A program made the translations under genes and the position numbers. Below, one piece after another: positions 28,138-36,986 of a DNA stretch of 64,000 bases. The notes beneath the pieces are model-generated. The model was not told the DNA's origin. It saw only the letters and a list, made by a program, of their open reading frames with translations, and did not search any database. Each line of letters starts with the position of its first letter. The first letter of the stretch is position 1. The DNA comes from CAYFVR01 sp046541515 (GTDB lineage: Bacteria > Desulfobacterota > Desulfobacteria > Desulfobacterales > Desulfococcaceae): contig JBKHDD010000009.1 in NCBI GenBank assembly GCA_046541515.1, positions 1-64,000 of the forward strand, given 5' to 3'.

Positions 28138-31100
28138 CTACCCCTCCCGAATCAACCGCAACAACTCCTCCGCGCTCATTTTGCCGCTGAGGTCGGCGCC
28201 GTCCAGGAGGCTGTCGGCCAGGTCGCGTTTTTTGTGGTGCAGGGCCACGATTTTTTCTTCGATGGTGTGCTTGGCCACCAGCCGGTAGACGGTGACCGGC
28301 CGCTGCTGGCCGATGCGGTGGGCACGGTCGGACGCCTGGTCCTCCACCGCCGGGTTCCACCAGGGGTCCATGTGGATCACGTAGTCGGCCGCCGTCAGGT
28401 TCAACCCCAGGCCGCCCGCCTTGAGGCTGATGAGAAACAGGTCGCCCTCGCCGCGCTGGAAGGCGTCCACCCGCGCCTTCCGTTTCTTCTCCGGGGTGCT
28501 CCCGTCCAAGTATTGGTAGGAAATTCCCTCTTTTTCCACGAATTCCCGCAGAATGGCGAGATGGTCGGTGAACTGGCTGAAGACCAGCGCCTTGTGGCCC
28601 GTCTCCCGGAGTTCCGAGACGATCTCGCCGAAGGCTTCCAGCTTGGCCGAGGAAGGCGCGTCTTCGCCCATCACCAGCCGGGGATTGCAGCTCGCCCGGC
28701 GGAGCTTCATGATTTCCGCCAGAATTCGGAGGTGACGGCCCTCGGCGGGGGCGTCCTCGTTTTCCAGGGTTTCCAGGGCCTTCTGCCGCAACGCCTCGTA
28801 CAGCGCCAGTTCTTCCTCGCCCGGCTCCACCTCCCGGAGGACGTCGGTCCGCTCCGGCAGCTCGTCCAGCACCTGGCTCTTGGTCCGGCGGAGGATGAAG
28901 GGCTGGATCAGCTTCCGCAGCCGATGGCGGACCGTCCGGTCCCCCTCCTTTTCGATGGGGCCGGCGAACCGCTCGTTGAATTGGCGAAGCGAGCCAAGCA
29001 GACCCGGATTGATAAAGCGGAAGAGATTCCACAGCTCGCCCAGATGGTTCTCGATGGGCGTCCCCGTGGTGATCAGCCGGAATCCGCCGTTTAGATTCAT
29101 GGCGGCCTGGGACCGCTTCGTAGTCATGTTCTTGATGGCCTGGGCTTCGTCCAGGACGATCGTCTCGAAGCGGACGCCCGCCAACAACTCCGCCACCGAT
29201 TCCTGCTGCAAAAGGCCGTAGCTGACCAGCAGCACGTCCCGGGGTCCCAGGCCCGCCACCGCCGCTTCCCGGTCTCCCGAGGCCAAATTGACCATGTTGA
29301 GGGTCGGAGCGAACCGGCGGGCCTCGCTTTCCCAGTTCAGACGAACCGAAGTGGGCGCGACCACCAAGGCGGGACCGTCGCCGGATCGGCGCAAAAGGAT
29401 GGCCAACGCCTGGAGGGTTTTGCCCAGCCCCATGTCGTCCGCCAAACAGGCGCCCGCGCCGAGATGGGCCAGCCGCGCCATCCAGACAAAGCCTTCCCGC
29501 TGGTATTCCCGCAATTCTCCCTTGAAGGTGGAGGGAACTTCGGGCCGCAGCGTCCGGGCCTCTTCCCATCGCTTTTGATGGTCTTTCCAGTTCCGGTCCG
29601 CGCTAAACCCGCCAAGTTCGTCGGAAAATTCTTCCAGGGACGGCGTGGCCAGCGGATGGACCCGGAGGGTTTTCCCCGATGCGCGGCCGCCCGCCGTCAT
29701 CTCCTCCAGCCGCTTCCGGAACGCCTCGGTCAAGGCCAGAAACTGGCCGTCCCGGAGCCGGATGAACCGCCCCGGCCCCGATTCCATGGCGGACAGCAGC
29801 TCGGTCAGGTCCATGACCAAATCCTCGTCCACCCGGAGGTCTCCGGACACCGCGAACCAGTCCGCCTGTCCTTGGACGCGCATGAAAAACCGGCCGGCGT
29901 CCACCTCTTCGCGCACCCGGAAGGGCTGCCCCTCGGGCCAGTGAAGGACGATCTCGTCTTCCCGCGCCCGAAGTTCCATGAGCAGTTCCAGGCAGGATTC
30001 GGGGTCCTGGATTTCCCAGATCCAGCCGCCTTCCAGCGGAACGGCGTTCCGGCCGATGGTCGGGCAGGCGGCGACCGCCGCCTCCGCCCGTTTTCGTTCC
30101 TCGTCCAAATCCCGACGGGCCTGGAGAGTTCGCCCCTCGATTTCCGACAGGACCATTTCGCCGCCGGTTCCCGGTGGAAAGGCGGGACCGCCTTCTGAAA
30201 AGGGCTGGGCCGCCATCTCCAGCCGGAGCCCCTCGCCGAAGGGCCGGAGAAAAACGTGGGGCGTGGAGTCGGCGGCGACCTCCTCGGCGGATTGGCCGAC
30301 GCCTTCCAGCGGCGACTGCACCGGGAGAAGAGCGGAAAGGCCGTCCACCGCCCGCAACAGTTCCTTCTTGCCGGAGTAGGGAACTTCGATTCCGTCGCCG
30401 ATGATCTTGGCGACTTGGCGGACTTTTTCGTCCGCCTCGATTGCGATGAACCGGGTGGGCGATTCGCGGATCAATTGTACGCCATCCTCCGGGTCCACGG
30501 GTTGGGCGAAGGCTAGTTCCAGCTCGCCATTTTTCCCCGACAGGATATGGAGTTCGGGCTTGCCTTTCCGGATTTCCACCTGAACCGAGGGCTCGTCCTC
30601 CAGGAAAATCAACGGATGGCCGGCCAGGACGACGATGGCCCGGTCGGAGAATTCATAATCGGTCTGGGTGTATCCGTACTGCACGTAGGTGTTCCGTTCG
30701 ATGCATTCGCAGACGGCCCGGTCCTGGGGCGCAAGAAAATCGAAGGTGTCCAAGTCGTGGTACAACCGTTTCAACGCAATTTTCCGTCCCTTGCTCCATC
30801 CGCCGCTTTTCGTACGGACCTGTTCCCGGGGCGCAATGCTCCAATAACGATATTCTTCCCCATACTCCAGAAACCAAACCATCCGGGAATTGGCGTTGGC
30901 GCCGCCCTTCGAGGCGGTGCCGGGCGGGCCGTCCTGAAGGTGAATCAGCGCCCGCAACGCCTGCTTCCACCGGCTTTCCCTCTGGATGACGTCCACCAGC
31001 CGCCGGACGCCGTGCTCCTGGAAAAACGCCTCCGCCCGCTCGCCACGGCGGGATTCTTTGGAGTCCACGCGGGAGAGCAGAAGGCCCGATTCGGCGGCCA

Positions 31101-32373
31101 GCCAATCATACCCGTTTTGCGTCGCCCGCCGATGGAATTGTTGGAGCGGCTTTTGCACCTTGTCGGCCGAATTCTTTTGGGTCCAGTGCAGGCAAAGCAG
31201 CACGAAAAAAACCGAAACGTTTTCCACCGTGAGGTATCGGACCTCTTTTTGAATCAGATCCAGGGCGGTGAAATCGCCGCCCTGAACCCGGCCGAGCAAT
31301 TCCAGCACCCGCAGGGTATCGGAAAAGGGATTGTACCGGGTCCGGGCGCCCGCGTCGGCCAAGGTTCGGGCTTCCTGAATGCGCCCAGGATCGCCGGTTT
31401 CGAGCAGTGCGAGAAGGTAGACGAGTCCCGACAAATTCCGGAAAAAGATTTTCCGCTTTCCGGTTTCCTTTTTCAGGAGCGTCATCGCCCTTTCGAAATG
31501 GGGCAAGGCCGATTCGGCGCCGTCGTTCAGGTACGCGGAAAGTCCACGAAGGGCGTGGGCATCCGAAGTATCCACGTTTTTCAGAACGCCGACCGCGTCG
31601 TCAAAACGGCCGCCGACTAGGTTTTGTTCGGCCAGAGTTGCGCAAACGGCGTCCCGAAGGGGGCCGACGGCCAGAGAAGGGAGGCGTTCCTCCAGCATTT
31701 GCAGCAGTTCGGGAGCGGCCGGCCGAAGGCGATAAAGCGCGTCGTCCAGCATAACGTGTAGCAAATAAGCGGCCAGGTCGTCGGGCAGGAGCGGAACGAG
31801 ACGCACGGCGTCCGGCGGATGGGTGAAGATCAGGCCGAAAGGATGGGCGGCATGGAACCATTTCTCCGCCGATTTGGAAAATTCGGAGAACAAATCCTGA
31901 ATCGCGGCGGGGTCTTTTCGATAGAGACCGATCCGGATTTCCCGAAGAAATTGCGTTTCGTCCTTGATCCACCGTTCGCCACTGTACCGGGTTTCCATGG
32001 GAAACACCGACTGGACGGCTTTCGCGCCCCCGTCGAAGCGCCCCGATTCCATCAGGATTCGGCAAATGGGTTCCCGGATGAGTTCCAGGCAGTGAAAATG
32101 GTTGTGCCCGTAACCGGCCAGCCCTTCGTCGATGAGCCGGTTCATCATGGCTTCCACGTCCGAAATGGAATACGGCTTTCCGTCTTCGTCCCGCACCGGC
32201 ACCTTGGCCAGCGCGTTTTTGACGTAGGTCTTGGCGGAGGTTCCGTAGATCACGGCCAGCACTTCCAGCACCGCCTTTCGCGGATTCGGGAGCGCTTCGT
32301 ATTTTTTCACCAGCGCCTGCTGGCGCTCGTCCACGGCCTGGACTTCCTTGGGAAGGGATGATTTTTTCTTCAC
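28138..32373 (-). CDS. SNF2-family DEAD/DEAH-type helicase with large uncharacterised N-terminal region
   Basis: 1411 residues, GTG start preceded by AAAGG. The C-terminal 450 residues are a full SNF2/RapA motor: LREYQREGFVWM, Walker A DDMGLGKT near 978, DEAQAIKN near 1074, TTGTPIENHLGELW, then RASCNPRL, LVFSQFTDHL, LDGSTPEKKR, LISLKAGGLGLNLT and DRAHRIGQ near 1347. The first 900 residues are mostly helical with some TPR-like spacing, and contain no motif recognised here. SNF2 proteins translocate on double-stranded DNA and remodel protein-DNA complexes. Divergent neighbour: the hsdM remnant. Its location between a toxin-antitoxin pair and restriction debris hints at defence, but a RapA-like housekeeping role is equally possible. 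Confidence 0.88.
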   Translation of the reverse strand: MKKKSSLPKEVQAVDERQQALVKKYEALPNPRKAVLEVLAVIYGTSAKTYVKNALAKVPVRDEDGKPYSISDVEAMMNRLIDEGLAGYGHNHFHCLELIREPICRILMESGRFDGGAKAVQSVFPMETRYSGERWIKDETQFLREIRIGLYRKDPAAIQDLFSEFSKSAEKWFHAAHPFGLIFTHPPDAVRLVPLLPDDLAAYLLHVMLDDALYRLRPAAPELLQMLEERLPSLAVGPLRDAVCATLAEQNLVGGRFDDAVGVLKNVDTSDAHALRGLSAYLNDGAESALPHFERAMTLLKKETGKRKIFFRNLSGLVYLLALLETGDPGRIQEARTLADAGARTRYNPFSDTLRVLELLGRVQGGDFTALDLIQKEVRYLTVENVSVFFVLLCLHWTQKNSADKVQKPLQQFHRRATQNGYDWLAAESGLLLSRVDSKESRRGERAEAFFQEHGVRRLVDVIQRESRWKQALRALIHLQDGPPGTASKGGANANSRMVWFLEYGEEYRYWSIAPREQVRTKSGGWSKGRKIALKRLYHDLDTFDFLAPQDRAVCECIERNTYVQYGYTQTDYEFSDRAIVVLAGHPLIFLEDEPSVQVEIRKGKPELHILSGKNGELELAFAQPVDPEDGVQLIRESPTRFIAIEADEKVRQVAKIIGDGIEVPYSGKKELLRAVDGLSALLPVQSPLEGVGQSAEEVAADSTPHVFLRPFGEGLRLEMAAQPFSEGGPAFPPGTGGEMVLSEIEGRTLQARRDLDEERKRAEAAVAACPTIGRNAVPLEGGWIWEIQDPESCLELLMELRAREDEIVLHWPEGQPFRVREEVDAGRFFMRVQGQADWFAVSGDLRVDEDLVMDLTELLSAMESGPGRFIRLRDGQFLALTEAFRKRLEEMTAGGRASGKTLRVHPLATPSLEEFSDELGGFSADRNWKDHQKRWEEARTLRPEVPSTFKGELREYQREGFVWMARLAHLGAGACLADDMGLGKTLQALAILLRRSGDGPALVVAPTSVRLNWESEARRFAPTLNMVNLASGDREAAVAGLGPRDVLLVSYGLLQQESVAELLAGVRFETIVLDEAQAIKNMTTKRSQAAMNLNGGFRLITTGTPIENHLGELWNLFRFINPGLLGSLRQFNERFAGPIEKEGDRTVRHRLRKLIQPFILRRTKSQVLDELPERTDVLREVEPGEEELALYEALRQKALETLENEDAPAEGRHLRILAEIMKLRRASCNPRLVMGEDAPSSAKLEAFGEIVSELRETGHKALVFSQFTDHLAILREFVEKEGISYQYLDGSTPEKKRKARVDAFQRGEGDLFLISLKAGGLGLNLTAADYVIHMDPWWNPAVEDQASDRAHRIGQQRPVTVYRLVAKHTIEEKIVALHHKKRDLADSLLDGADLSGKMSAEELLRLIREG

Positions 32374-32738
32374 GGCTACCTTTGTTTTGTTTCCGGAGGG
32401 TTGGCGGTTTCGTCGGATGTTGCCCGGAAGGGGCTATGGCGCGGTCGGGCGAAGAAAGTTTTGGGGAACGGCACGACAGCATATGCCCCGAACCGGTTGG
32501 AGGAGGACCATACCGATTTCGGGGGAACGGCGCAAGGTTTGGGGGCGAACGCCCGAAAAAACCCGTTCGTTTCCAAGGATGCGCTGGAGGCACGGGCGGA
32601 TATTTGGTATGCTCCCGTACATCCAAAAAGGATTTCCGGTTGACTGGATCGCCCAATGCGCGAGGGATTGGAAAAAGCCTTTCCTTGAACCCCCTCCCCA
32701 TTTTCCAATTGCTGAAAGACAACAAAAAAACCATTTTT
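32374..32738. other. Divergent intergenic region between the helicase and the hsdM remnant
   Basis: 365 bp. It should carry promoters for both directions, but no -35/-10 pair of convincing quality was found on either strand. A GCATATGC palindrome lies near 32480. No gene or repeat was recognised. Confidence 0.4.
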
Positions 32739-33662
32739 ATGGCCCTCAAAAAATCCCAGCTTTACAGTTCGCTTTGGCAATCCTGCGACGAATTGCGCGG
32801 CGGGATGGACGCCTCCCAGTACAAGGATTACGTCCTGACGCTGTTGTTCATGAAGTATGTCTCCGACAAGAAAGACTCGCTCATCGAGGCGCCGGAAGGC
32901 GGAAGTTTCGCCGACATGGCGGCGCTGCGGGGCGACAAGGAGATCGGGGACAAGATCAACAAGATCATCGGCAAGCTGGCCGAGGCCAACGATCTGAAGG
33001 GCGTCATCGACCTGGCGGATTTCAACGACGAAACCCGTCTTGGCTCCGGGAAGGACATGCAGGACCGGCTGTCCCGTCTGGTGGCCATCTTCGGCCAGCT
33101 CGACCTGGGGGCCAACCGGGCCGACGGCGACGATCTGCTGGGCGACGCCTACGAATACCTGATGCGCCACTTCGCCACCGAGTCCGGCAAAAGCAAGGGC
33201 CAGTTCTACACCCCCGGCGAGGTTTCCCGCGTCATCGCCCGGGTGGTGGGCATCGGGCCGGAAACGCGGCAGGACCAGACGCTGTACGATCCCACCTGCG
33301 GCTCCGGCTCCCTGTTGCTCCGGGCCGCCTACGAAGCGCCCAACGGGGTGAGCATTTACGGCCAGGAAATGGACAACGCCACCTGGGCTTTGGCGCGGAT
33401 GAACATGATCCTCCACGACTATCCCACGGCCGAGCTGTGGCGGGGCAACACCCTTTCCGCCCCGTATTTCAAAAATCCCGACGGCGGCCTGAAAACCTTC
33501 GACTTCGCCGTGGCCAATCCGCCCTTTTCCGCCAAATCCTGGACCATCGGCGTGGACCCCGCCAACGACGAATTCGGCCGTTTCGCCTACGGCGCTCCCC
33601 CGGCCAAGAACGGCGACTACGCTTTTCTGCTCCACCTGATCGCCTCGCTGAAAACCACCGGT
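32739..33662 (+). pseudogene. hsdM: Type I restriction-modification DNA methyltransferase, C-terminally truncated
   Basis: About 308 authentic HsdM codons from the ATG at 32739. The N-terminal helical domain (SSLWQSCDELRGGMDASQYKDY), the target-recognition-linked QFYTPGEVSRVI, S-adenosylmethionine motif I DPTCGSGSLLL and catalytic motif IV NPPF are all intact. HsdM identity stops after HLIASLKTTG, where the family continues with about 200 more residues. The frame then reads through, out of phase, across the next gene to 34340. The missing C-terminus holds helices that contact HsdS, so an active M2S complex is unlikely. hsdS and hsdR are absent. This looks like the left edge of a deletion. Confidence 0.85.
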
Positions 33663-34284
33663 GCGCGTGGCCGCGCCCCTGCACCTCGGCGAAGAAGCCG
33701 TCCGGCTGGCCATCGTCTCCCGCCTGGGATGGATTCAACGGCAGCGCCGGGGATTCGCTCGGCAGGAACGGCAATCCCAGCGGGAAATGGTGACCGGGGA
33801 AAGCCATTTTTTCCAGGGCCGCCGCTACCGGCTGGACGTGGTGGAAACCTCTGGCCGGGCCCACATCGCGGTGGTCAACAACACCACCCTTCGGCTTCAC
33901 ATTCCGCCGGGCGCCGATTCTCAAAAGCGGCGGGCCGTGCTGGAACGATGGTACCGGCGCAACCTCCGGGAACGGCTGCCCGCGCTGGTGGAACAATGGG
34001 AGCCCGTCGTCGGCGTATCGGTTTCCGAAGCCCGGATCAAACGCATGAAAACCCGCTGGGGAAGCTGCAATATCGAAGCCCGGCGGATCTGGCTGAATCT
34101 GGAGCTGATCAAAAAACCGCCCGTCTGTCTGGAATACATCCTGGTCCACGAAATGGTCCACCTGCTGGAACGGCGCCACACCGACCGGTTCTCCGCCCTC
34201 ATGAGCCGCTTCCTCCCAGACTGGCGCCTCCGCCGCGACGAACTCAACCGCTGGCCGTTGGCGTACGAAGGGTGGGGGTATTGA
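33661..34284 (+). pseudogene. YgjP-type (DUF45) zinc metallopeptidase, N-terminally truncated
   Basis: About 207 codons from the GTG at 33661, in a different frame from the hsdM fragment. The zinc site HEMVH near residue 161 with the downstream histidine in ERRHTDRF, and WGSCN, are clear YgjP/WLM signatures. The family normally starts about 30 residues earlier, before the strand that here begins VRVAAPLHLGEEAV, and there is no ribosome-binding site. Such genes commonly sit at the end of type I restriction operons after hsdR. So the joint at about 33655-33662 is best read as a deletion from mid-hsdM into this gene. It could still be translated from the GTG; the catalytic half is intact. Confidence 0.78.
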
Positions 34285-34367
34285 AGGCCGAAAGTTTTTC
34301 CCGCCGGCTTCCGGTTTTCAATGCCTTCCCGAAGCGTTGATGTGGCATTTGCCCCATCCCGCCCGCC

Positions 34368-34398
34368 TTGACAACCCTCCCAAAATGCCGAATACTAT
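34368..34398 (+). promoter_or_regulatory. Predicted promoter at the head of the T6SS locus
   Basis: TTGACA at 34368-34373 followed by AATACTAT. Taking AATACT (34391-34396) gives a 17 bp spacer; TACTAT (34393-34398) gives 19. It lies about 80 bp before the first T6SS gene. Confidence 0.5.
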
Positions 34399-34476
34399 TC
34401 ATTCGATGGAAGGCTTCCCACCCGATTCGGGCTTTCCCCCGCCCGCCGCGCCTCGATCCGCCTGGAGAGGTTGCCC

Positions 34477-36306
34477 ATGGACCTGTTTCGCGCCCCACAC
34501 CTCAACGCCCATGACTATCTACGTCGAATTAGCGAAGCCGCTTCGGGTACTTTCGGCAACGCCGACCCCACGTACTTTTCGGATGGAAATTCGGGCAAGG
34601 AGGGACGCGCCGCCAAACTGAATTCCAAAGACAGACCTTTTTTCCAAAGCAAGGACGAACCCCTTTCCGCCGAAGTCCTTTACCTGAAACTCCATCTGCT
34701 GGAAACGCTTGCGGCGGCGCTTCTCCCCCAAGGCGAAAGCCTGACCCACCCCCAGATTCCCCAAACGCTGGATCGCGTCTGGCTTCGGGCCGACCATCAG
34801 CTTTCCCACGTTCCGTATTTCTGGCGTTTCAGCCTGGACTGGCTGGAACCGGCGATCACGCCAATTCCGACCGACGCCCCTCAATCCGGCATGGCGTATT
34901 GCCTCAATGCCCTTGCGCTGATTTGGCAATCCGTCTTCGAATTCGACGAAAACCAAGGGCGGAAAAAACGCAAAAATTCCGCCGACGAAGTGGGGGCTCC
35001 GGAATCGGCGACGGAAGGCCCTGCCCGCAAAACGGCTTCTGCCACTGACCATCCAACTTCCTCGTGGCAAAAGAAGATCATCAAAGAAGCCATGCAAATC
35101 GGGAAAGGGTTTTCTCAAGCCGCACGGGGAGAAATTCTCGCTGCCCCCTCCGCCTTCCTGGACCCGATCGAGAGCTTGAAAAACCGACTTTGGGAACGAA
35201 TCTTCAATCCCGCGCCGCCGTCCGCCCAATCCGAAGCCTTTCCAGCCGAACTCCAGGCGGCCTTGCACCGAATCGCCGATCGGTGGGAAGAAAATTTGGC
35301 GGGGGAAAGTCCGGCTCCCGAGGCGACGGAGAACGTCGAAGAAGCCCCTCCCGCGGAAAAAGAATCCATTCAGGCGGATGATGAAGAAGACGACGAATTC
35401 ATCACCGAAACCATCGTGATGTCCGCCCCCGAGGACACCGCCAAGCCGGAAATGGAAGGGAAACGCCAACCCGTCCAGGAAGCCGCCTCTGACGAATCCA
35501 CGCCGCCTCCGGAACCGGAGGATTTCTTGGCGGAAACGGTCGCGCTTGGAAAAGATTCCGACAAGTCATTGGATTCCGAGGAATCGCCCCCAGGAGCTTT
35601 TCCGGAGGCGCCGGTTCCAAAAGAAGAAACATTGGCCGAAACCGTGGTGTTAAAGGGTGGAAAGGGAACCGAGTTCGATTCTCAACCAACGACGCCCCAT
35701 TCCCTGGATTCGCCACCCCAGGACGAACCTGATCTGGCGGAAACCGTCGTTTTGAAGAATGGGGGTGGACCGCCTCCTTCACGGCCACCGGAGACGCCGG
35801 AACGGCCACCCGACGAGGAGCCCAACCTGGCCGAAACCGTTGCGTTGAGAACGGGCGGAGAACGTCGGTCCGAATCTCCTCCGCATCCATCGGGACCACC
35901 GGAGCCGCCACCCAATGCCGAACCCGATCCGACGGAAACCGTCGTTTCCAAAAGTGGCGGAGGACCTCGGCCGGATTCTCGTCCACGGCCGCCAGAGACA
36001 CCGGGGCCGTCCAGAAACGCGGAACACAATTTGGCCGAAACGGTCGTACTTCGTGGCAATGGCCCAAAAAAGAACGGGTCATCCCAAACCAAGACGCCGC
36101 CCAGCGCCCCGCCCGAGCCGCCAGAGGAGGAAACGGATGATCTGGCCGCCACCGTCATCGTCCGCCCGGGCCAAAAAGCTTCCGCCAAGCCCGGCCAGCC
36201 GGATTCCGAATCCACCGCCCCGGAAAACGAAACGGAATCCTCCGATTCCCTGACGGAAACCGTCATCCTCCGTCCCGGCCGGAATCGCGGAAAGGAGCGC
36301 CCATGA
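34477..36306 (+). CDS. T6SS-locus protein with nine L-A-E-T-V-V-L-type repeats (candidate multi-site phosphoprotein)
   Basis: 609 residues, family not recognised. Residues 1-160 are a probable helical domain (DEPLSAEVLYLKLHLLETLAA...FWRFSLDWLEP). Residues 190-280 are a second helical segment. Residues 300-609 are disordered-looking, Pro/Glu/Ser-rich, and punctuated by nine copies of a short motif, consensus acidic-x-L-A-E-T-V-V-L. The central threonines are T312, T354, T389, T423, T454, T488, T522, T559 and T595, spaced 31-42 residues apart. A threonine followed by Ile, Leu, Val or Ala at +3 is what FHA domains read after phosphorylation. Start: ATG at 34477 after GGAGAGG. The stop overlaps the next start (ATGA). 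No signal peptide or membrane helix. Confidence 0.7.
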   Translation: MDLFRAPHLNAHDYLRRISEAASGTFGNADPTYFSDGNSGKEGRAAKLNSKDRPFFQSKDEPLSAEVLYLKLHLLETLAAALLPQGESLTHPQIPQTLDRVWLRADHQLSHVPYFWRFSLDWLEPAITPIPTDAPQSGMAYCLNALALIWQSVFEFDENQGRKKRKNSADEVGAPESATEGPARKTASATDHPTSSWQKKIIKEAMQIGKGFSQAARGEILAAPSAFLDPIESLKNRLWERIFNPAPPSAQSEAFPAELQAALHRIADRWEENLAGESPAPEATENVEEAPPAEKESIQADDEEDDEFITETIVMSAPEDTAKPEMEGKRQPVQEAASDESTPPPEPEDFLAETVALGKDSDKSLDSEESPPGAFPEAPVPKEETLAETVVLKGGKGTEFDSQPTTPHSLDSPPQDEPDLAETVVLKNGGGPPPSRPPETPERPPDEEPNLAETVALRTGGERRSESPPHPSGPPEPPPNAEPDPTETVVSKSGGGPRPDSRPRPPETPGPSRNAEHNLAETVVLRGNGPKKNGSSQTKTPPSAPPEPPEEETDDLAATVIVRPGQKASAKPGQPDSESTAPENETESSDSLTETVILRPGRNRGKERP

Positions 36307-36986
36307 CCGAGAATTTCCGCGAAGCCCTTTTGAAGGCGTGGGAAACCGGCGGCGAAGCCGACCTGGAGGAATTCTTGGCCGAGCGGCTGGCGGACCGAAA
36401 ACCCGAAGATCGAGTGGCCGAAATCCGACGTCTCGCCGGGGCGCCGTCGGGCCAAACCGGCGCGGACGTGGACCGGCTCCTTCGGCAAGTGTTCCGGGAA
36501 GGTCAACAGATCGGCTCCGCCGACGGCGCCGAACAGGTGGACCGGTTGGCCGAGGCCCTGAACCTGGTGTTCGACGCGCTGAACCGGCTCATCGCCGTCA
36601 TCGACGCCACCCTGTACGGCCTCGATCCCCAGTCCACCATCCGTCATTACGTGGGAGCGCACATGAGCGGGGAAGGGGAGGCGCCCTCCCTTAACGATCG
36701 GATTGACCGGATTCAGGAGGCCTTTTCCGTTTCCCACACCGCCTACCAGTCCGCAGTCAAGCGCCAGGCCGTCGCATTGCTGGAGCGGCTCGATCCCGAA
36801 GCCATCCAGGCCGAAGGCAACCTCAAATTCGGGCCGTTCGGAAAAGCCGACCGGTTCCGGGCCTTCGAAGCCACCTATCGCGCCTGTCGGGATTGGGTGG
36901 AATCCCCGAAATTTATGGCGGAATTCCTTCGGGAATTCGAACGCAACATCCGAAAACAATTCGCCGAAAAAGGAGGTCGAACGTGA
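36303..36986 (+). CDS. T6SS-associated protein resembling the C-terminal domain of TagH/FHA proteins
   Basis: 227 residues. The C-terminal half (VALLERLDPEAIQAEGNLKFGPFGKADRFRAFEATYRAC, then FLREFERNIRKQF) resembles the domain that follows the FHA module in TagH/VasC-type T6SS proteins, which has LLxRFDPExL and a FGxxFARAYxxQ ending. No FHA domain is present at the N-terminus; instead there is an acidic helical region with DALNRLIAVIDATLYGLDPQSTIRHY. So it may be a free-standing partner for FHA signalling. It is translationally coupled on both sides: ATGA with the repeat protein and GTGA with tssJ. Confidence 0.6.
   Translation: MTENFREALLKAWETGGEADLEEFLAERLADRKPEDRVAEIRRLAGAPSGQTGADVDRLLRQVFREGQQIGSADGAEQVDRLAEALNLVFDALNRLIAVIDATLYGLDPQSTIRHYVGAHMSGEGEAPSLNDRIDRIQEAFSVSHTAYQSAVKRQAVALLERLDPEAIQAEGNLKFGPFGKADRFRAFEATYRACRDWVESPKFMAEFLREFERNIRKQFAEKGGRT

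Noticed and set aside
33663..34340. Continuation of the hsdM frame after the junction
   Set aside because: The translated residues (Arg/Pro/Gly-rich) have no HsdM similarity and are the out-of-phase reading of the metallopeptidase gene. It may be translated but is not a conserved domain.
34477..36306. The first T6SS gene as a Tat- or Sec-exported adhesin because of its repeats
   Set aside because: There is no signal peptide or membrane helix, and the repeats are short linear motifs in disordered linkers rather than folded adhesin modules.
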